A program made the position numbers and the translations under genes. A stretch of 64,000 nt of DNA from Mycobacterium sp. (lineage in GTDB: Bacteria; Actinomycetota; Actinomycetes; Mycobacteriales; Mycobacteriaceae), in assembly GCA_025965895.1 (NCBI GenBank), contig JAOPWC010000185.1:1-64000 (forward strand). The letters run 5' to 3'. The notes below the pieces were generated by a model. The model was not told where the DNA came from. It worked only from the letters and a program-made list of their open reading frames with translations, and ran no database searches. This document shows positions 44,161-53,540 of the stretch, one piece after another (positions within the stretch are counted from its first letter, which is position 1; each line of letters starts with the position of its first letter).

Positions 44161-44973
44161 GTGAGCGACGCCGAGATTGACCGCCCGGAGATCGCCAAGT
44201 GGGACCCCGGCCTGACGGAGCGGGTGATAAATGTCCTGCGGCCGTTCCTCAAGCGGTATTTCCGGTCCGAGGTGCGCGGGCTGGAGAACATGCCGCCCGC
44301 CGGCGGGGCTCTGGTGGTCTCCAACCACTCCGGCGGCCTGTTCCCGATGGACGTCCCGATCTTCGCCATCGACTTCTATGCGAAGTTCGGTTACGACCGG
44401 CCGATCTACACCCTGAGTCACGACCTGATCCTGCTCGGGCCGACCGCCGGATTCTTCGTGCGAACCGGGTTCATCCGCGCCAATCCAGAAAACGCCGCGA
44501 AGGCGTTGCGGGCCGGCGGCATCGTGGTGGTGTTCCCCGGCGGCGACTACGACGTGTACCGGCCGACGGTGTGGGAGAACACCATTGACTTCGACGGTCG
44601 CACCGGATACGTCAGGACGGCGATCGAAGCCGGCGTGCCGATCGTCCCGGCGGTGTCGATCGGCGGACAGGAGACCCAGCTGTACCTGTCCCGCGGCACC
44701 TGGCTGGCCGAGCGGCTCGGCCCCGTCGCGCGCCTGGCGCGCACGAAGATCCTGCCGATCTCGTTCGGATTCCCGTTCGGCCTCAGCGTGGTCATGCCAC
44801 CCAACCTGCCGCTGCCGGCCAAAATCGTCACCCAGGTGCTTGCGCCCATCGACATCGCCGCCGAGTTCGGTGACGACCCGGACGCGGAGGAGGTTGACGA
44901 GCACGTCCGGGCGGTGATGCAGACAGCCCTCGACCGGCTCGCGCGCAGGCGACGGCTGCCGGTGTTGGGCTGA
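44161..44973 (+). CDS. Lysophospholipid/MGAT-like acyltransferase (Rv1428c-like)
   Basis: 270 residues of the LPLAT family. The acyl acceptor motif is VVSNHSGGLFPMDVPIFA (H in SNHSGG and the following D), then FVRTGFIRANPENA and VVVFPGGDYDVYRPT, and GVPIVPAVSIGGQET. This is the MGAT/DGAT-like subgroup rather than classical PlsC with HX4D. It probably acylates a lipid acceptor at the membrane face. GTG 44161 is used. It is followed 4 bases later by the FadD12-like gene; the two plus the esterase resemble the Rv1428c-Rv1427c-Rv1426c run. Confidence 0.87.
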   Translation: MSDAEIDRPEIAKWDPGLTERVINVLRPFLKRYFRSEVRGLENMPPAGGALVVSNHSGGLFPMDVPIFAIDFYAKFGYDRPIYTLSHDLILLGPTAGFFVRTGFIRANPENAAKALRAGGIVVVFPGGDYDVYRPTVWENTIDFDGRTGYVRTAIEAGVPIVPAVSIGGQETQLYLSRGTWLAERLGPVARLARTKILPISFGFPFGLSVVMPPNLPLPAKIVTQVLAPIDIAAEFGDDPDAEEVDEHVRAVMQTALDRLARRRRLPVLG

Positions 44974-44977
44974 CGCG

Positions 44978-46609
44978 GTGACCACACCGATGCAGCGGCT
45001 CGCCGACGTCGTCGGGCTGGTGCGCACCATGGCCCGCGCGCGCCTGATCGCGCCGATGCGACCGGACCGCTATGTCCGGATTGCCGCCGCGATGCAGCGG
45101 GAAGGCTTGGGGATCACGTCGGGCTTCGCCAGTTCCGCGCAACGATGCCCGGACCGACCGGGTTTGATCGACGATTCGGGCACTCTGACGTGGCGCCAGC
45201 TCAACGAGCGCTGTGACGCGTTCGCCGCGGCGCTGCAGGGGCTGCCCGGCGGCGCCCCGGGCGTCATCGGGATCATGGCCCGCAATCATCGGGGCTTCAT
45301 CGAGGCGCTGGTGGCCGCCAACCGCGTCGGCGCCGACATGCTGCTGCTGAACACCTCGTTCGCCGGACCGGCGCTGGCCGAGGTGGTGCAGCGCGAAGGC
45401 GTGGACGCGGTGGTCTACGACGAGGAGTTCAGCGCCACTGTCGACCGCGCCTTGACGGACAAGCCGGACGCAGTGCGGATCGTCGCCTGGAGCGACGGTG
45501 ACCACGACCTCACCGTCGAGAAGATCATTCGTGCGCACATCGGCGAGCGGCCGGACCGCGCAGGCCGCAAGGGCAGGATGATTCTGCTGACCTCCGGTAC
45601 CACGGGTACGCCCAAGGGCGCCACGCACTCCGGCGGCGGACCGAAGGAGCTGAAGGCGATCCTGGACCGCACGCCGTGGCGGGCGGAGGAAACCACGGTG
45701 ATCGTCGCGCCGATGTTCCATGCCTGGGGCTTCTCGCAGCTGGTGCTCTCGGCGTCGCTCACCTGCACAATGGTCACGCGCCGCAGGTTCGACCCGGAGG
45801 CCACGCTGCGACTGATCGACCGCCACCACGCCACCGGCCTGTGCGTGGTGCCGGTGATGTTCGACCGGATCATGGAGCTGCCCGCCGAAGTGCGCAACCG
45901 CTACAGCGGTCGATCGCTGCGGTTCGCCGCGGCATCGGGCTCGCGGATGCGACCTGACGTGGTGGTCGCGTTCATGGACCAGTTCGGTGACGTGATCTAC
46001 AACAACTACAACGCCACCGAAGCGGGCATGATCGCCACGGCCACGCCCGCTGACCTACGGGCAGCACCCGATACTGCGGGGAAACCCGCGGAGGGCACCA
46101 TTATTCGGATTCTGGACGACAACATGGGTGAGCTGCCCAGCGGCGAAGTCGGCCAGATCTTCGTACACAACAGCACCCAGTTCGACGGCTACACCTCCGG
46201 AACGACGAAGAGTTTCCACGACGGATTCATCGCGTCCGGTGATGTCGGCTACCTCGACGACGCCGGCCGGCTGTTCGTCGTGGGCCGCGACGACGAGATG
46301 ATCGTCTCCGGCGGCGAGAACGTCTACCCGATCGAGGTGGAGAAGACGCTGGCCGCACATCCCGACGTCGCGGAGGCCTCGGTGATCGGCGTCGACGACG
46401 AGCAGTACGGGCAGCGCCTTGCCGCGTTCGTCGTTCTGGAGCCCGGCGCATCGGCCACACCCGACACACTGAAGCAGCACGTTCGCGACAACTTGGCGAA
46501 TTACAAAGTACCGCGAGAAATCACGGTGCTCGACGAGCTGCCCCGTGGCAGCACCGGAAAGATCCTGCGCAGCGAACTTCGGGCCCGCGTCGGCGCCGAT
46601 GGGAGCTAG
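44978..46609 (+). CDS. Fatty-acyl-CoA synthetase, FadD12-like
   Basis: 543 residues. The P-loop is MILLTSGTTGTPKGATHSGG, then APMFHAWGFSQL, A5 NNYNATEAGMIATATP, A7 SGDVGYLDDAGRLFVVGRDDEM split, IVSGGENVYPIEVE and the C-terminal lysine in LPRGSTGKILR. It activates fatty acids to acyl-CoA via acyl-AMP. Overall pattern is that of FadD12 (Rv1427c) as I recall it. GTG 44978. Its 3' end overlaps the esterase start by 11 bases, so the acyltransferase-synthetase-esterase set is one operon. Confidence 0.9.
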   Translation: MTTPMQRLADVVGLVRTMARARLIAPMRPDRYVRIAAAMQREGLGITSGFASSAQRCPDRPGLIDDSGTLTWRQLNERCDAFAAALQGLPGGAPGVIGIMARNHRGFIEALVAANRVGADMLLLNTSFAGPALAEVVQREGVDAVVYDEEFSATVDRALTDKPDAVRIVAWSDGDHDLTVEKIIRAHIGERPDRAGRKGRMILLTSGTTGTPKGATHSGGGPKELKAILDRTPWRAEETTVIVAPMFHAWGFSQLVLSASLTCTMVTRRRFDPEATLRLIDRHHATGLCVVPVMFDRIMELPAEVRNRYSGRSLRFAAASGSRMRPDVVVAFMDQFGDVIYNNYNATEAGMIATATPADLRAAPDTAGKPAEGTIIRILDDNMGELPSGEVGQIFVHNSTQFDGYTSGTTKSFHDGFIASGDVGYLDDAGRLFVVGRDDEMIVSGGENVYPIEVEKTLAAHPDVAEASVIGVDDEQYGQRLAAFVVLEPGASATPDTLKQHVRDNLANYKVPREITVLDELPRGSTGKILRSELRARVGADGS

Positions 46610-47858
46610 CTCCCGTCCGCGGCGTGCGCGTCCGTTGCTGCGCGCCATTGCCGAACTGGTCAACGCAGCGAACGCATTACGCCCACTCGGCCGGAAGGGC
46701 TACATCACCATCGCGGTGTTCTGGTTCGGCTGGCCGACCTCGGAAGTTCCCACTTTGTTTCTGGGTGCTTCGATGCTCGACGCGATAAGACGTTGGCGCC
46801 AAGGCGATTTTGCGGGCCGGCGAGGAAAGGCAGCGCTGGTGCTTACCGCCGCGGCCTGGGTGATTCTGGTCGTCGTCTACCGCCGCGGCCTGACGACGCC
46901 GCGCCCTGTGCTGCACAAAGCGCTGCGTGAGGGTCTCGGCCCCGACTACGCCAACGTGCTGGCGACGCTGCCTGCCGCGCCGTCGAGAAGCGGTCGCCCC
47001 AGCGCCTGGCGAACCACATGGGCCCGCCGTCGCTTCGTCGAGAAGAAGGGCACCGTCTCCTACGGGCCGCACGGTCGCGCCAACCTGGCCGACGTCTGGC
47101 GCAGGCGCGACCTGCCGCGCGACGGCAAAGCGCCGGTGCTGGTGCAGGTGCCCGGCGGCGCATGGGTGATCGGCCGGCGCCGACCGCAGGGCTACCCGTT
47201 GATGAGCCACCTCGCCGACCGCGGCTGGATATGCGTGTCGCTGAACTACCGCGTCGGCCCGTGGCACACCTGGCCCGACCACATCGTGGACGTGAAACGG
47301 GCGCTGGCCTGGGTCAAGGAGAACATCGCATCGTTCGGCGGTGATCCCGACTTCGTCGCGATCACCGGGGGCTCCGCCGGTGGCCACCTCGCCTCGCTGG
47401 CGGCGCTGACCCCCAACGACCCGCAGTATCAGCCCGGATTCGAAGATGCCGACACGTCGGTGGTGGCGGCGGTGCCGGTCTACGGCCGCTACGACTGGTT
47501 TTCCACCAACGGCCCCGGACGCCGCGAGTTCATCGCGTTTCTGCAGAAGTTCGTCGTCAAGAAACGCTTCGCCGAGCACCCGCAGATCTACATCGACGCC
47601 TCGCCGATCTGCAGGGCCCGGGCCGACGCGCCGCCGTTCTTCGTCCTGCACGGGGAAGACGATTCGCTCATCCCGGTCATGGAAGCGCGGGACTTCATCG
47701 CCACGATGCGCGACACGTCGCAGGCGCCGCTGCTCTACGCCGAACTACCCGGCGCACAGCACGGTTTCGACATTTTCAGCTCGCCGCGCGCCCATCGGTC
47801 CGCCGACGCGGTGGGCCAGTTCCTTTCCTGGGTGTACGCAACCAGACGGCCGTCGTGA
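46599..47858 (+). CDS. Alpha/beta-hydrolase esterase, LipO-like
   Basis: 419 residues of the hormone-sensitive-lipase-like (LipR/LipC) esterase group. An N-terminal hydrophobic region (about 25-90, with IAVFWFGWPTSEVPTLFLG and LVLTAAAWVILVVVY) suggests membrane association. The hydrolase domain has the oxyanion motif VPGGAWVIG, nucleophile in TGGSAGGHLASL, acid in LHGEDDSLIP and histidine in GAQHGFDI. Length and the position after a FadD12-like gene match LipO (Rv1426c, 420 aa). ATG 46599 overlaps the fadD stop by 11 bases. Confidence 0.87.
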   Translation: MGASSRPRRARPLLRAIAELVNAANALRPLGRKGYITIAVFWFGWPTSEVPTLFLGASMLDAIRRWRQGDFAGRRGKAALVLTAAAWVILVVVYRRGLTTPRPVLHKALREGLGPDYANVLATLPAAPSRSGRPSAWRTTWARRRFVEKKGTVSYGPHGRANLADVWRRRDLPRDGKAPVLVQVPGGAWVIGRRRPQGYPLMSHLADRGWICVSLNYRVGPWHTWPDHIVDVKRALAWVKENIASFGGDPDFVAITGGSAGGHLASLAALTPNDPQYQPGFEDADTSVVAAVPVYGRYDWFSTNGPGRREFIAFLQKFVVKKRFAEHPQIYIDASPICRARADAPPFFVLHGEDDSLIPVMEARDFIATMRDTSQAPLLYAELPGAQHGFDIFSSPRAHRSADAVGQFLSWVYATRRPS

Positions 47859-47867
47859 GTGTGCGGT

Positions 47868-49091
47868 CTAGATAACCCGTTTGGCCCGCGCCAGAAGACG
47901 GCTCCGATGGATCTCGTCGAGGAACAGCCCGACTGCCATCGCTGCCGTACGGGTACGGCAACCGTCGGTCATGTCGAAGCCGTGATGGGCGCCCGGCAAC
48001 TCGAGATAAGCGACCGTGGAAAGCGACCCGGCACGCAGTCGTTCCACGAACATCTGCGCCTGCTCGACCGGGATGACCGTATCGGCGGTGCCGTGCACCA
48101 CCAGAAACGGCGGAGCGTCGGGGCGCACCCGCGCGATCGGGGATGCGTTGCGGTACACGTCCCGGTGCCGCGCATAGCGTTTCCTGACGACGATGCGCTC
48201 AATGAAGTCGACGAAGCGGTCCCGCTCCGGCGTCGACCTGTCCTCCCAGTCGTAGCGGCCGTAGATCCCGACCACCGCTTCGACCGAGGTGTCCGCGTCG
48301 GGTGGCAGCTCGCCGTGGAAGTCCGGATCGTCGGGCGTGAGGCCGGTCAATGCCGCGAGGTGCCCGCCGGCCGAACAGCCGGCGATCGCGACGAATTCGC
48401 GGTCGCCGCCGAACCGGTCCGCGTTGGCGCGCGCCCATGCGACCGCGGCTTTGACGTCGCGGACCTGGCGGGGCCAGCGGTGGTGCGGCGACACCCGGTA
48501 GTCGATGGACAAGCACACCCAGCCCTGTTCGGCCAGCTGAGCCAGCAGCGCATAGCCCTGAAGCATCCGGCTGCCGTGCACCCAGGCCCCGCCCGGCACG
48601 AAAACAAGCACCGGCGCCGGCCCGGGCGGCAGGTCCTTGCGCCGCCAGACGTCGAGGACCTGGCCCGGCGCGGAGCCATAGCGGACCGCGCTGCGATGAA
48701 GGTAGCGGCGCCGCTGCGCCGGCCCGCGCAACAGGGGCGCGACCCGGTCCGGGGCCGGCCAGACGACGTCAAGGCGCTCGGCAGACACGGCTCCGCGCAG
48801 CGCCGCGGCCGCCACACTGTTGGTCTGGTCACGCTCTTGTTTGCGCACGTCGGTGGCGCGGGATGCCGTCATGTTGCGGATTACCGAGGATATGAAGTCG
48901 GGTGCATTCCGGTAACCCCAGACGCTGATCGCGGCGATGCCGCCTATCGGCTCGAAATGCTTGCCGACCAGGGGCAGCGATGCGTAGGCATCGGTGATGG
49001 CCAGCAGGTAATCAAAGGGGGTGGCCCGGACGAACCACCTGGCCCGGGATTGCCGGCTTTGCCCGCCCGTCACCGGATAACGGGAATCCAT
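47868..49091 (-). CDS. lipC: Esterase LipC
   Basis: 407 residues. Motifs are the oxyanion VFVPGGAWVHGSRMLQGY, nucleophile AGCSAGGHLAALTG, acid in VVHGTADTVIP and histidine in LPGAHHGFDM. The N-terminal RATPFDYLLAITDAYASLPLV and VGKHFEPIGGIAAI are the LipC-type leader. ATG 49091 is chosen over an open frame to 49178 because the family similarity begins after it and the length fits LipC (Rv0220, 403). It shares its fold and layout with the LipO-like gene, with which it is convergent at 9 bases. Confidence 0.92.
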   Translation of the reverse strand: MDSRYPVTGGQSRQSRARWFVRATPFDYLLAITDAYASLPLVGKHFEPIGGIAAISVWGYRNAPDFISSVIRNMTASRATDVRKQERDQTNSVAAAALRGAVSAERLDVVWPAPDRVAPLLRGPAQRRRYLHRSAVRYGSAPGQVLDVWRRKDLPPGPAPVLVFVPGGAWVHGSRMLQGYALLAQLAEQGWVCLSIDYRVSPHHRWPRQVRDVKAAVAWARANADRFGGDREFVAIAGCSAGGHLAALTGLTPDDPDFHGELPPDADTSVEAVVGIYGRYDWEDRSTPERDRFVDFIERIVVRKRYARHRDVYRNASPIARVRPDAPPFLVVHGTADTVIPVEQAQMFVERLRAGSLSTVAYLELPGAHHGFDMTDGCRTRTAAMAVGLFLDEIHRSRLLARAKRVI

Positions 49092-49215
49092 TTGCCCAGC
49101 GTACCCCCGCAGCGGTGGTGAGAACCGCAAAAATCGACGACACCGGAGCGCAAGATACTTAGATGCGTTAGCTTCCAATGGACAACGCCGTCATCACCAC
49201 TGAAGGACCAAGCCT

Positions 49216-51384
49216 GTGAGCACATCTGCCCTGGCCATCACGCCAGAACATCGCGAACTGGCGGACGCCGCCGCCGGTCAGCTGTCCCGGCTCAACAGCC
49301 TTGCCCGCGCCCGCGCCAGCCTGGAGGGCGGACCGAACAATCCACCCGACATCTGGGCGGCGTCGGCCCGCCTCGGTTGGAACGGGCTGGCCATCGGCGA
49401 AGATCATGGCGGTTCGGGCTTCGGCCTCGCCGAGCTGGCGATCGTGCTGGAGGCCCAGGGGCGACAACTGTGCCCGGGACCGTTCCTGCCGACGGTGGCG
49501 GCATCACTGGTGATCGACCGGTGTGCCCCTGATTCGGTTCGCGCTCAATTGCTTCCGGAGCTGGCGAACGGCAGCAAGGTCGGTGCACTGGGGTTGGCCG
49601 GTGCCGTCATCGTTGGCTCCGACTTGATAATCAGCGGTGAAAGCACGGCGGTACTCGGAGCTCCGGACGCTGAGGTGCTCGTGATCACGGCAGGCGACGA
49701 CGTCGTTGTGGTGGACCCGAAAGCCGACGGGGTGACGGTTACCGCGCTGGCCCCGCTGGACACCAGCCGCAGCGTGGGCTCCGTCGCGCTCAACGGCGTG
49801 ACGGTCGAGGCAGACCGGGTGCTGCGGGGCGCCGCGAGCCGGGCCCGCACCGTGTTCCGGATACTTTCCTCCGCCGAGGCGGTGGGCTCGAGCTGGGCCA
49901 CCCTGGAGATGGCCCGTGACTACGCCAAGGTGCGTGAGCAGTTCGGCCGCGTAATCGGTGCGTTCCAGGCCGTCAAGCATCACCTGGCAAACATGCTGGT
50001 CAGCGTCGAGCAGGCGACGGCCGCCAGTTGGGACGCCGCGCGCGCCGACGATCTCGACAGCGCCCGGTTCGCCGCCGCAGTGGCCGCAGCACACGCCATC
50101 CGGGCACAAATCTTCAACGCGGAGAAGAACATTCAGCTCCATGGCGGTGTGGGTTTCACCTGGGAGCATGACGCACACCTGTATCTGCGCCGAGCCCGCA
50201 CCCTGGCGGCGCTGGCCAGGGACGGCGCCGACCCGCTCGACGACGTGGTCGAGGCCAAGCGGGCCGGTTCGGCGCACGGTGCGTCGTTCACACTGCCCGC
50301 CGAGGCGGAGGGCTACCGGCAGCAGGCGCGCGACGCCGTCGCGACTCTTCAGTCGCTGCCCCGTGAGCAACGGCGCGGCTTTCTCGTCGACTCGGGATAC
50401 CTTGTGCCGCACTGGCCGAAGCCGTGGGGTCGGCAGGCCGATGCGATCGAGCAACTGGTGATCGAGGAAGAATTCACCGGGATGGACGTGCCCGACCTGG
50501 GCATCACCGGGTGGGTGATGCTGACGATCGCCCAGGCCGGAACCGACGAGCAACGCGAGCGCTGGGTGGAACCGGTGCTGCGCGGCAAGGAGATGTGGTG
50601 CCAGCTGTTCTCGGAGCCGGGCGCAGGGTCCGACGCCGCGGCGGTGCGCACCGCCGGCAAACGCGTCGAGGGCGGGTGGCTGGTCGGCGGCCAGAAGGTA
50701 TGGACCAGCCTGGCTCGGGAATGCCAATGGGGCCTGGCCACGGTGCGCACCGACCCGGACGCGCCCAAACACGCCGGCGTCACCATGATGGCCATCGACA
50801 TGAACGCCCCTGGCGTGCAAGTCAAACCCCTGCGGGAGATCAGCGGCACCTCACATTTCAACGAGGTGTTCTTCGACGACGTGTTCGTCGGAGACAGCCA
50901 CGTGATCGGTGACGTGAACCGGGGCTGGCTGGTGGCCCGTGCCACGCTCGGCAACGAGCGGATCTCGATCGGCGGGGGCTCGTCGGGCACGCTTGCCTTC
51001 ACGGTCGACGATCTGGTCAAGCTGCTCGACAGTGCGCCGGCCGAAACAGCCGCCGCCTACCGTCGCCGGGTCGGTGACGTGATCGCCGATCTCCATACCC
51101 TGCGGCTACTCAATCTGCGCCGGGTCAGCCGGGCCATTGCAGGCACCGAGCCCGGGCCTGAGGGCAACGTCACCAAGCTGGTTCTGGCCGAGCAACAGCA
51201 ACGCCTTACCGAACTGGGAATGGATCTGGCGGGTTCGGCCGCCGTGGTCGGGCAGACGCCGAGGCTGACCGGGTCCTATCTGGGTGGCCGCGCGATCACC
51301 ATCGCCGGCGGCACCTCGGAGATATCCCGCAACACGATCGCCGAACGGATCCTCGGACTCCCGCGGGACCCACTGCTGAAGTAG
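49216..51384 (+). CDS. Acyl-CoA dehydrogenase with two fused FadE domains
   Basis: 722 residues comprising two tandem acyl-CoA dehydrogenase domains. The N-terminal domain (about 1-355) has ARLGWNGLAIGEDHGGSGFG, EQFGRVIGAFQAVKHHLANM and KNIQLHGGVGFTWEHDAHLY. The C-terminal domain (about 365-722) has MWCQLFSEPGAGSDAAAVRT, GQKVWTSLA, SGTSHFNEVFFDDVFVGDS and ITIAGGTSEISRNTIAERIL. FadE6, FadE22 and FadE34 have this double layout and size; FadE34 acts on steroid side chains. Which one this corresponds to I cannot say. GTG 49216 follows GAAGGA. Divergent from lipC. Confidence 0.92.
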   Translation: MSTSALAITPEHRELADAAAGQLSRLNSLARARASLEGGPNNPPDIWAASARLGWNGLAIGEDHGGSGFGLAELAIVLEAQGRQLCPGPFLPTVAASLVIDRCAPDSVRAQLLPELANGSKVGALGLAGAVIVGSDLIISGESTAVLGAPDAEVLVITAGDDVVVVDPKADGVTVTALAPLDTSRSVGSVALNGVTVEADRVLRGAASRARTVFRILSSAEAVGSSWATLEMARDYAKVREQFGRVIGAFQAVKHHLANMLVSVEQATAASWDAARADDLDSARFAAAVAAAHAIRAQIFNAEKNIQLHGGVGFTWEHDAHLYLRRARTLAALARDGADPLDDVVEAKRAGSAHGASFTLPAEAEGYRQQARDAVATLQSLPREQRRGFLVDSGYLVPHWPKPWGRQADAIEQLVIEEEFTGMDVPDLGITGWVMLTIAQAGTDEQRERWVEPVLRGKEMWCQLFSEPGAGSDAAAVRTAGKRVEGGWLVGGQKVWTSLARECQWGLATVRTDPDAPKHAGVTMMAIDMNAPGVQVKPLREISGTSHFNEVFFDDVFVGDSHVIGDVNRGWLVARATLGNERISIGGGSSGTLAFTVDDLVKLLDSAPAETAAAYRRRVGDVIADLHTLRLLNLRRVSRAIAGTEPGPEGNVTKLVLAEQQQRLTELGMDLAGSAAVVGQTPRLTGSYLGGRAITIAGGTSEISRNTIAERILGLPRDPLLK

Positions 51385-51536
51385 GACAGGCGGCCACCAC
51401 GCCGTATCTGACGGCGGGTGCTGAGGGGGCGCCCGATGAATTCGCCGCCGCGGACCTGGCTCAGGATGGCGCGCAACCGTCCTCCATTCGCAGTTCGTCC
51501 GCCGCGACCAGCTCGACAAATTCGTCGAGCGCCGGA

Positions 51537-52469
51537 CTACTGCTCTGCGAGTTCACGGGGCACGACGAACACGTCGACCAGCGCTCCGTTGCGCCACACC
51601 GTCATCTCGATCCGGCGGGCGATCGCGTCCTCGACCATGAGCTTCTGAATGGCGGTCGAGGTGACCACGCTGTGCCCGTCCACGCTGACTACGATGTCGC
51701 CCCGGCGCAGACCCGCGTCGTCGGCCGGGCTGCCCCGCACCACGCTCGCGATCTGCAGGCCCGTCGCCGTGCCGAGTTTGGCAGCCAGCGCCGGCGCGAC
51801 AGGGATATGCGCCCCGGCGATGCCGAGCCATGCGCGGCGCACCCGGCCGCTGGCCATCAGCGCCGCGATGATCTTGTGCGTCGAGGAGTTGACCGGCACG
51901 GCCAGGCCCAGACCCACACCAGCCACCGCGGTGCTGACGCCGACCATGCGCCCGCGGCTGTCGGCCAGCACGCCGCCGCTGTTGCCGGGGTTGAGAGCGG
52001 CGTCGGTCTGGATCACCTCGTCCACGACGCGACCATTTCCGGTGGGCAGCGAGCGTCCCAGCCCCGACACAATGCCAGCAGTCACACTGCCGGCCAGCCC
52101 CAGCGGGTTGCCGACGGCCACCACCAGCTGGCCGACGCGGAGGTCCTCTGCGCGGCCCATCCTGACCGGCGCGGGCACACTGCCCCTGGCCTTGAGCACG
52201 GCAAGATCGGACAGCACATCGCGGCCGATCACGTCGGCGGTAGTCGTGGTGCCGTCGGTGAACGCCGCCTCGGCGGACTTCTCGGCCGCCACGACATGCG
52301 CGCTGGTCAGCAGGTAACCGTCCGGCGTGATCACGCTGGCGCTGCCTGCGCCCTCCCCCCGCGGTGAGCGCACGGCGAGGCTGGCCACGCTCGGCAGAAC
52401 GGTGCGGGCAACCTCCGTCACCACCGCCGAATACGCGTCGAGCGCCTCGGCGTCTGGGTCTTCGGGCAT
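51537..52469 (-). CDS. HtrA/DegP-like trypsin-family protease with PDZ domain, no visible export signal
   Basis: 310 residues from ATG 52469. The S1C triad is H58 (LLTSAHVV), D88 (LSDLAVLKA) and S164 (LNPGNSGGVL). A PDZ domain follows (about 220-300: ATGLQIASVVRGSPADDAGLRRGDIVVSVDG over its length). Unlike most mycobacterial HtrA proteins no signal peptide or TM helix precedes the protease domain; the N-terminus (MPEDPDAEALDAYSAVV) is acidic. The open frame upstream to 52838 overlaps the Rv0216-like gene and is not hydrophobic. It may act in the cytoplasm, or be exported by other means. The 152 bases after it (51385-51536) hold no gene I can support. Confidence 0.87.
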   Translation of the reverse strand: MPEDPDAEALDAYSAVVTEVARTVLPSVASLAVRSPRGEGAGSASVITPDGYLLTSAHVVAAEKSAEAAFTDGTTTTADVIGRDVLSDLAVLKARGSVPAPVRMGRAEDLRVGQLVVAVGNPLGLAGSVTAGIVSGLGRSLPTGNGRVVDEVIQTDAALNPGNSGGVLADSRGRMVGVSTAVAGVGLGLAVPVNSSTHKIIAALMASGRVRRAWLGIAGAHIPVAPALAAKLGTATGLQIASVVRGSPADDAGLRRGDIVVSVDGHSVVTSTAIQKLMVEDAIARRIEMTVWRNGALVDVFVVPRELAEQ

Positions 52470-52542
52470 AACCCATTGAGCACCCGGCGACCACGGGCTA
52501 TGCCGCAGTTCGCTGCCGGCAGAACGTCGGTGAGCGGCTCCT

Positions 52543-53526
52543 TCAGAACTGCAGCGCCGAGAACCGCCAGTCCAGGACCGCGCGGTCGCCGCCGGCGTCC
52601 GCAGCGCTGACCAGTGACCGCAGCCGCAGCACCCCGCCACCCCGGGGCAGCGGCTCGGCGGCCTCGACGTGTAGCTCGCTATAAAGCGTGTCGCCCTCGT
52701 GAACGGGGCCGGTGTGGTCACACGATTCCCAGGCCAGCACGGTGGCCAGATTGGGCAGCAGCCGGCACGCCTGTGCCAGCGCAAGACCGATGGTGTGGCC
52801 GCCGTACACCAGCCGCTGACCTTGCGCCCGCGAATCATGATGAACTGCAGCGATGTTCAGCGTCAACCGGGCCAGTTCGGGCGCGCTGGACACGACGTCG
52901 GCGCTGCCGTGCAGCACCGCGCCGGCCAGGCCCGGGTCGAAGTGAGGCCCGGGCACCCGCTCACGGAACGCATCGCCGTCCCAGCCGTCGAACGCGTGCG
53001 CGATCGGCGTCGACTCCACGCCGATCGAGGACAGGTCATCGGCGGGCGGCTCGCGGTCCGGGTCGGCATCGGGGCGCAGCGGCAGCATCGCGCAGCGGTA
53101 GAAGTCCAGCACCAGCTGTCCCAGCTGATCGACTGTCGTCATCCGCAGCGCCGCCAGGCCGGTCGGTGCACGACCGGGTCGAGGCGAATTTTGTCTGAGA
53201 CCAACGACCTGCGTGCGGGTGAGCAGGCTGTCCCCGATGACCGGGAAGCGGTAGAACACCAGGCCGCGGTAGAACAGGTTGGCCTTCACGCGACGCGTCA
53301 CCAGCGTCGACTGACCAATCGCCACATCGCAGACCAGGCCCGGATGCACCAACGCGGCCGGGACACCGGCCACCGCGTACGACAGGTCAGCGTCGAGCGG
53401 TAGCCGCAGCCGGTCGCCCAGGATCGCCTGATGCCCCGCGGCCACGCCTTCAGTCAGCGTCATCGACGGCGCGGTGTCGAAAACCCGGCCCACCGAGAGT
53501 TGGTCGAAATACGGGCCGTCGCTCAT
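52543..53526 (-). CDS. Double-hotdog MaoC-like protein (Rv0216-like)
   Basis: 327 residues, collinear with Rv0216 (337) as I recall: DGPYFDQLSVGRVFDTAPS, HPGLVCDVAIGQSTLVT, RRVKANLFYRGLVFYRFPVIGDS across strands, LRMTTVDQLGQLVLDFYRCAML, LVYGGHTIGLALAQACRLLPN and DHTGPVHEGDTLYSE. Two hotdog folds in one chain; hydratase-like residues are in the second. ATG 53526 is used. It is divergent from fadE, with the repeated TGGCCGTAC elements in between. Substrate is unknown. Confidence 0.9.
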   Translation of the reverse strand: MSDGPYFDQLSVGRVFDTAPSMTLTEGVAAGHQAILGDRLRLPLDADLSYAVAGVPAALVHPGLVCDVAIGQSTLVTRRVKANLFYRGLVFYRFPVIGDSLLTRTQVVGLRQNSPRPGRAPTGLAALRMTTVDQLGQLVLDFYRCAMLPLRPDADPDREPPADDLSSIGVESTPIAHAFDGWDGDAFRERVPGPHFDPGLAGAVLHGSADVVSSAPELARLTLNIAAVHHDSRAQGQRLVYGGHTIGLALAQACRLLPNLATVLAWESCDHTGPVHEGDTLYSELHVEAAEPLPRGGGVLRLRSLVSAADAGGDRAVLDWRFSALQF

Positions 53527-53540
53527 CGCCGCTCCGATTC

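Noticed and set aside
51385-51536. Possible short gene or extra C-terminal end after the HtrA-like protease (minus-strand frame ending near 51,460)
   Set aside because: Only about 25 plausible codons, no start or ribosome site, no recognisable family; possibly a remnant but not supportable.
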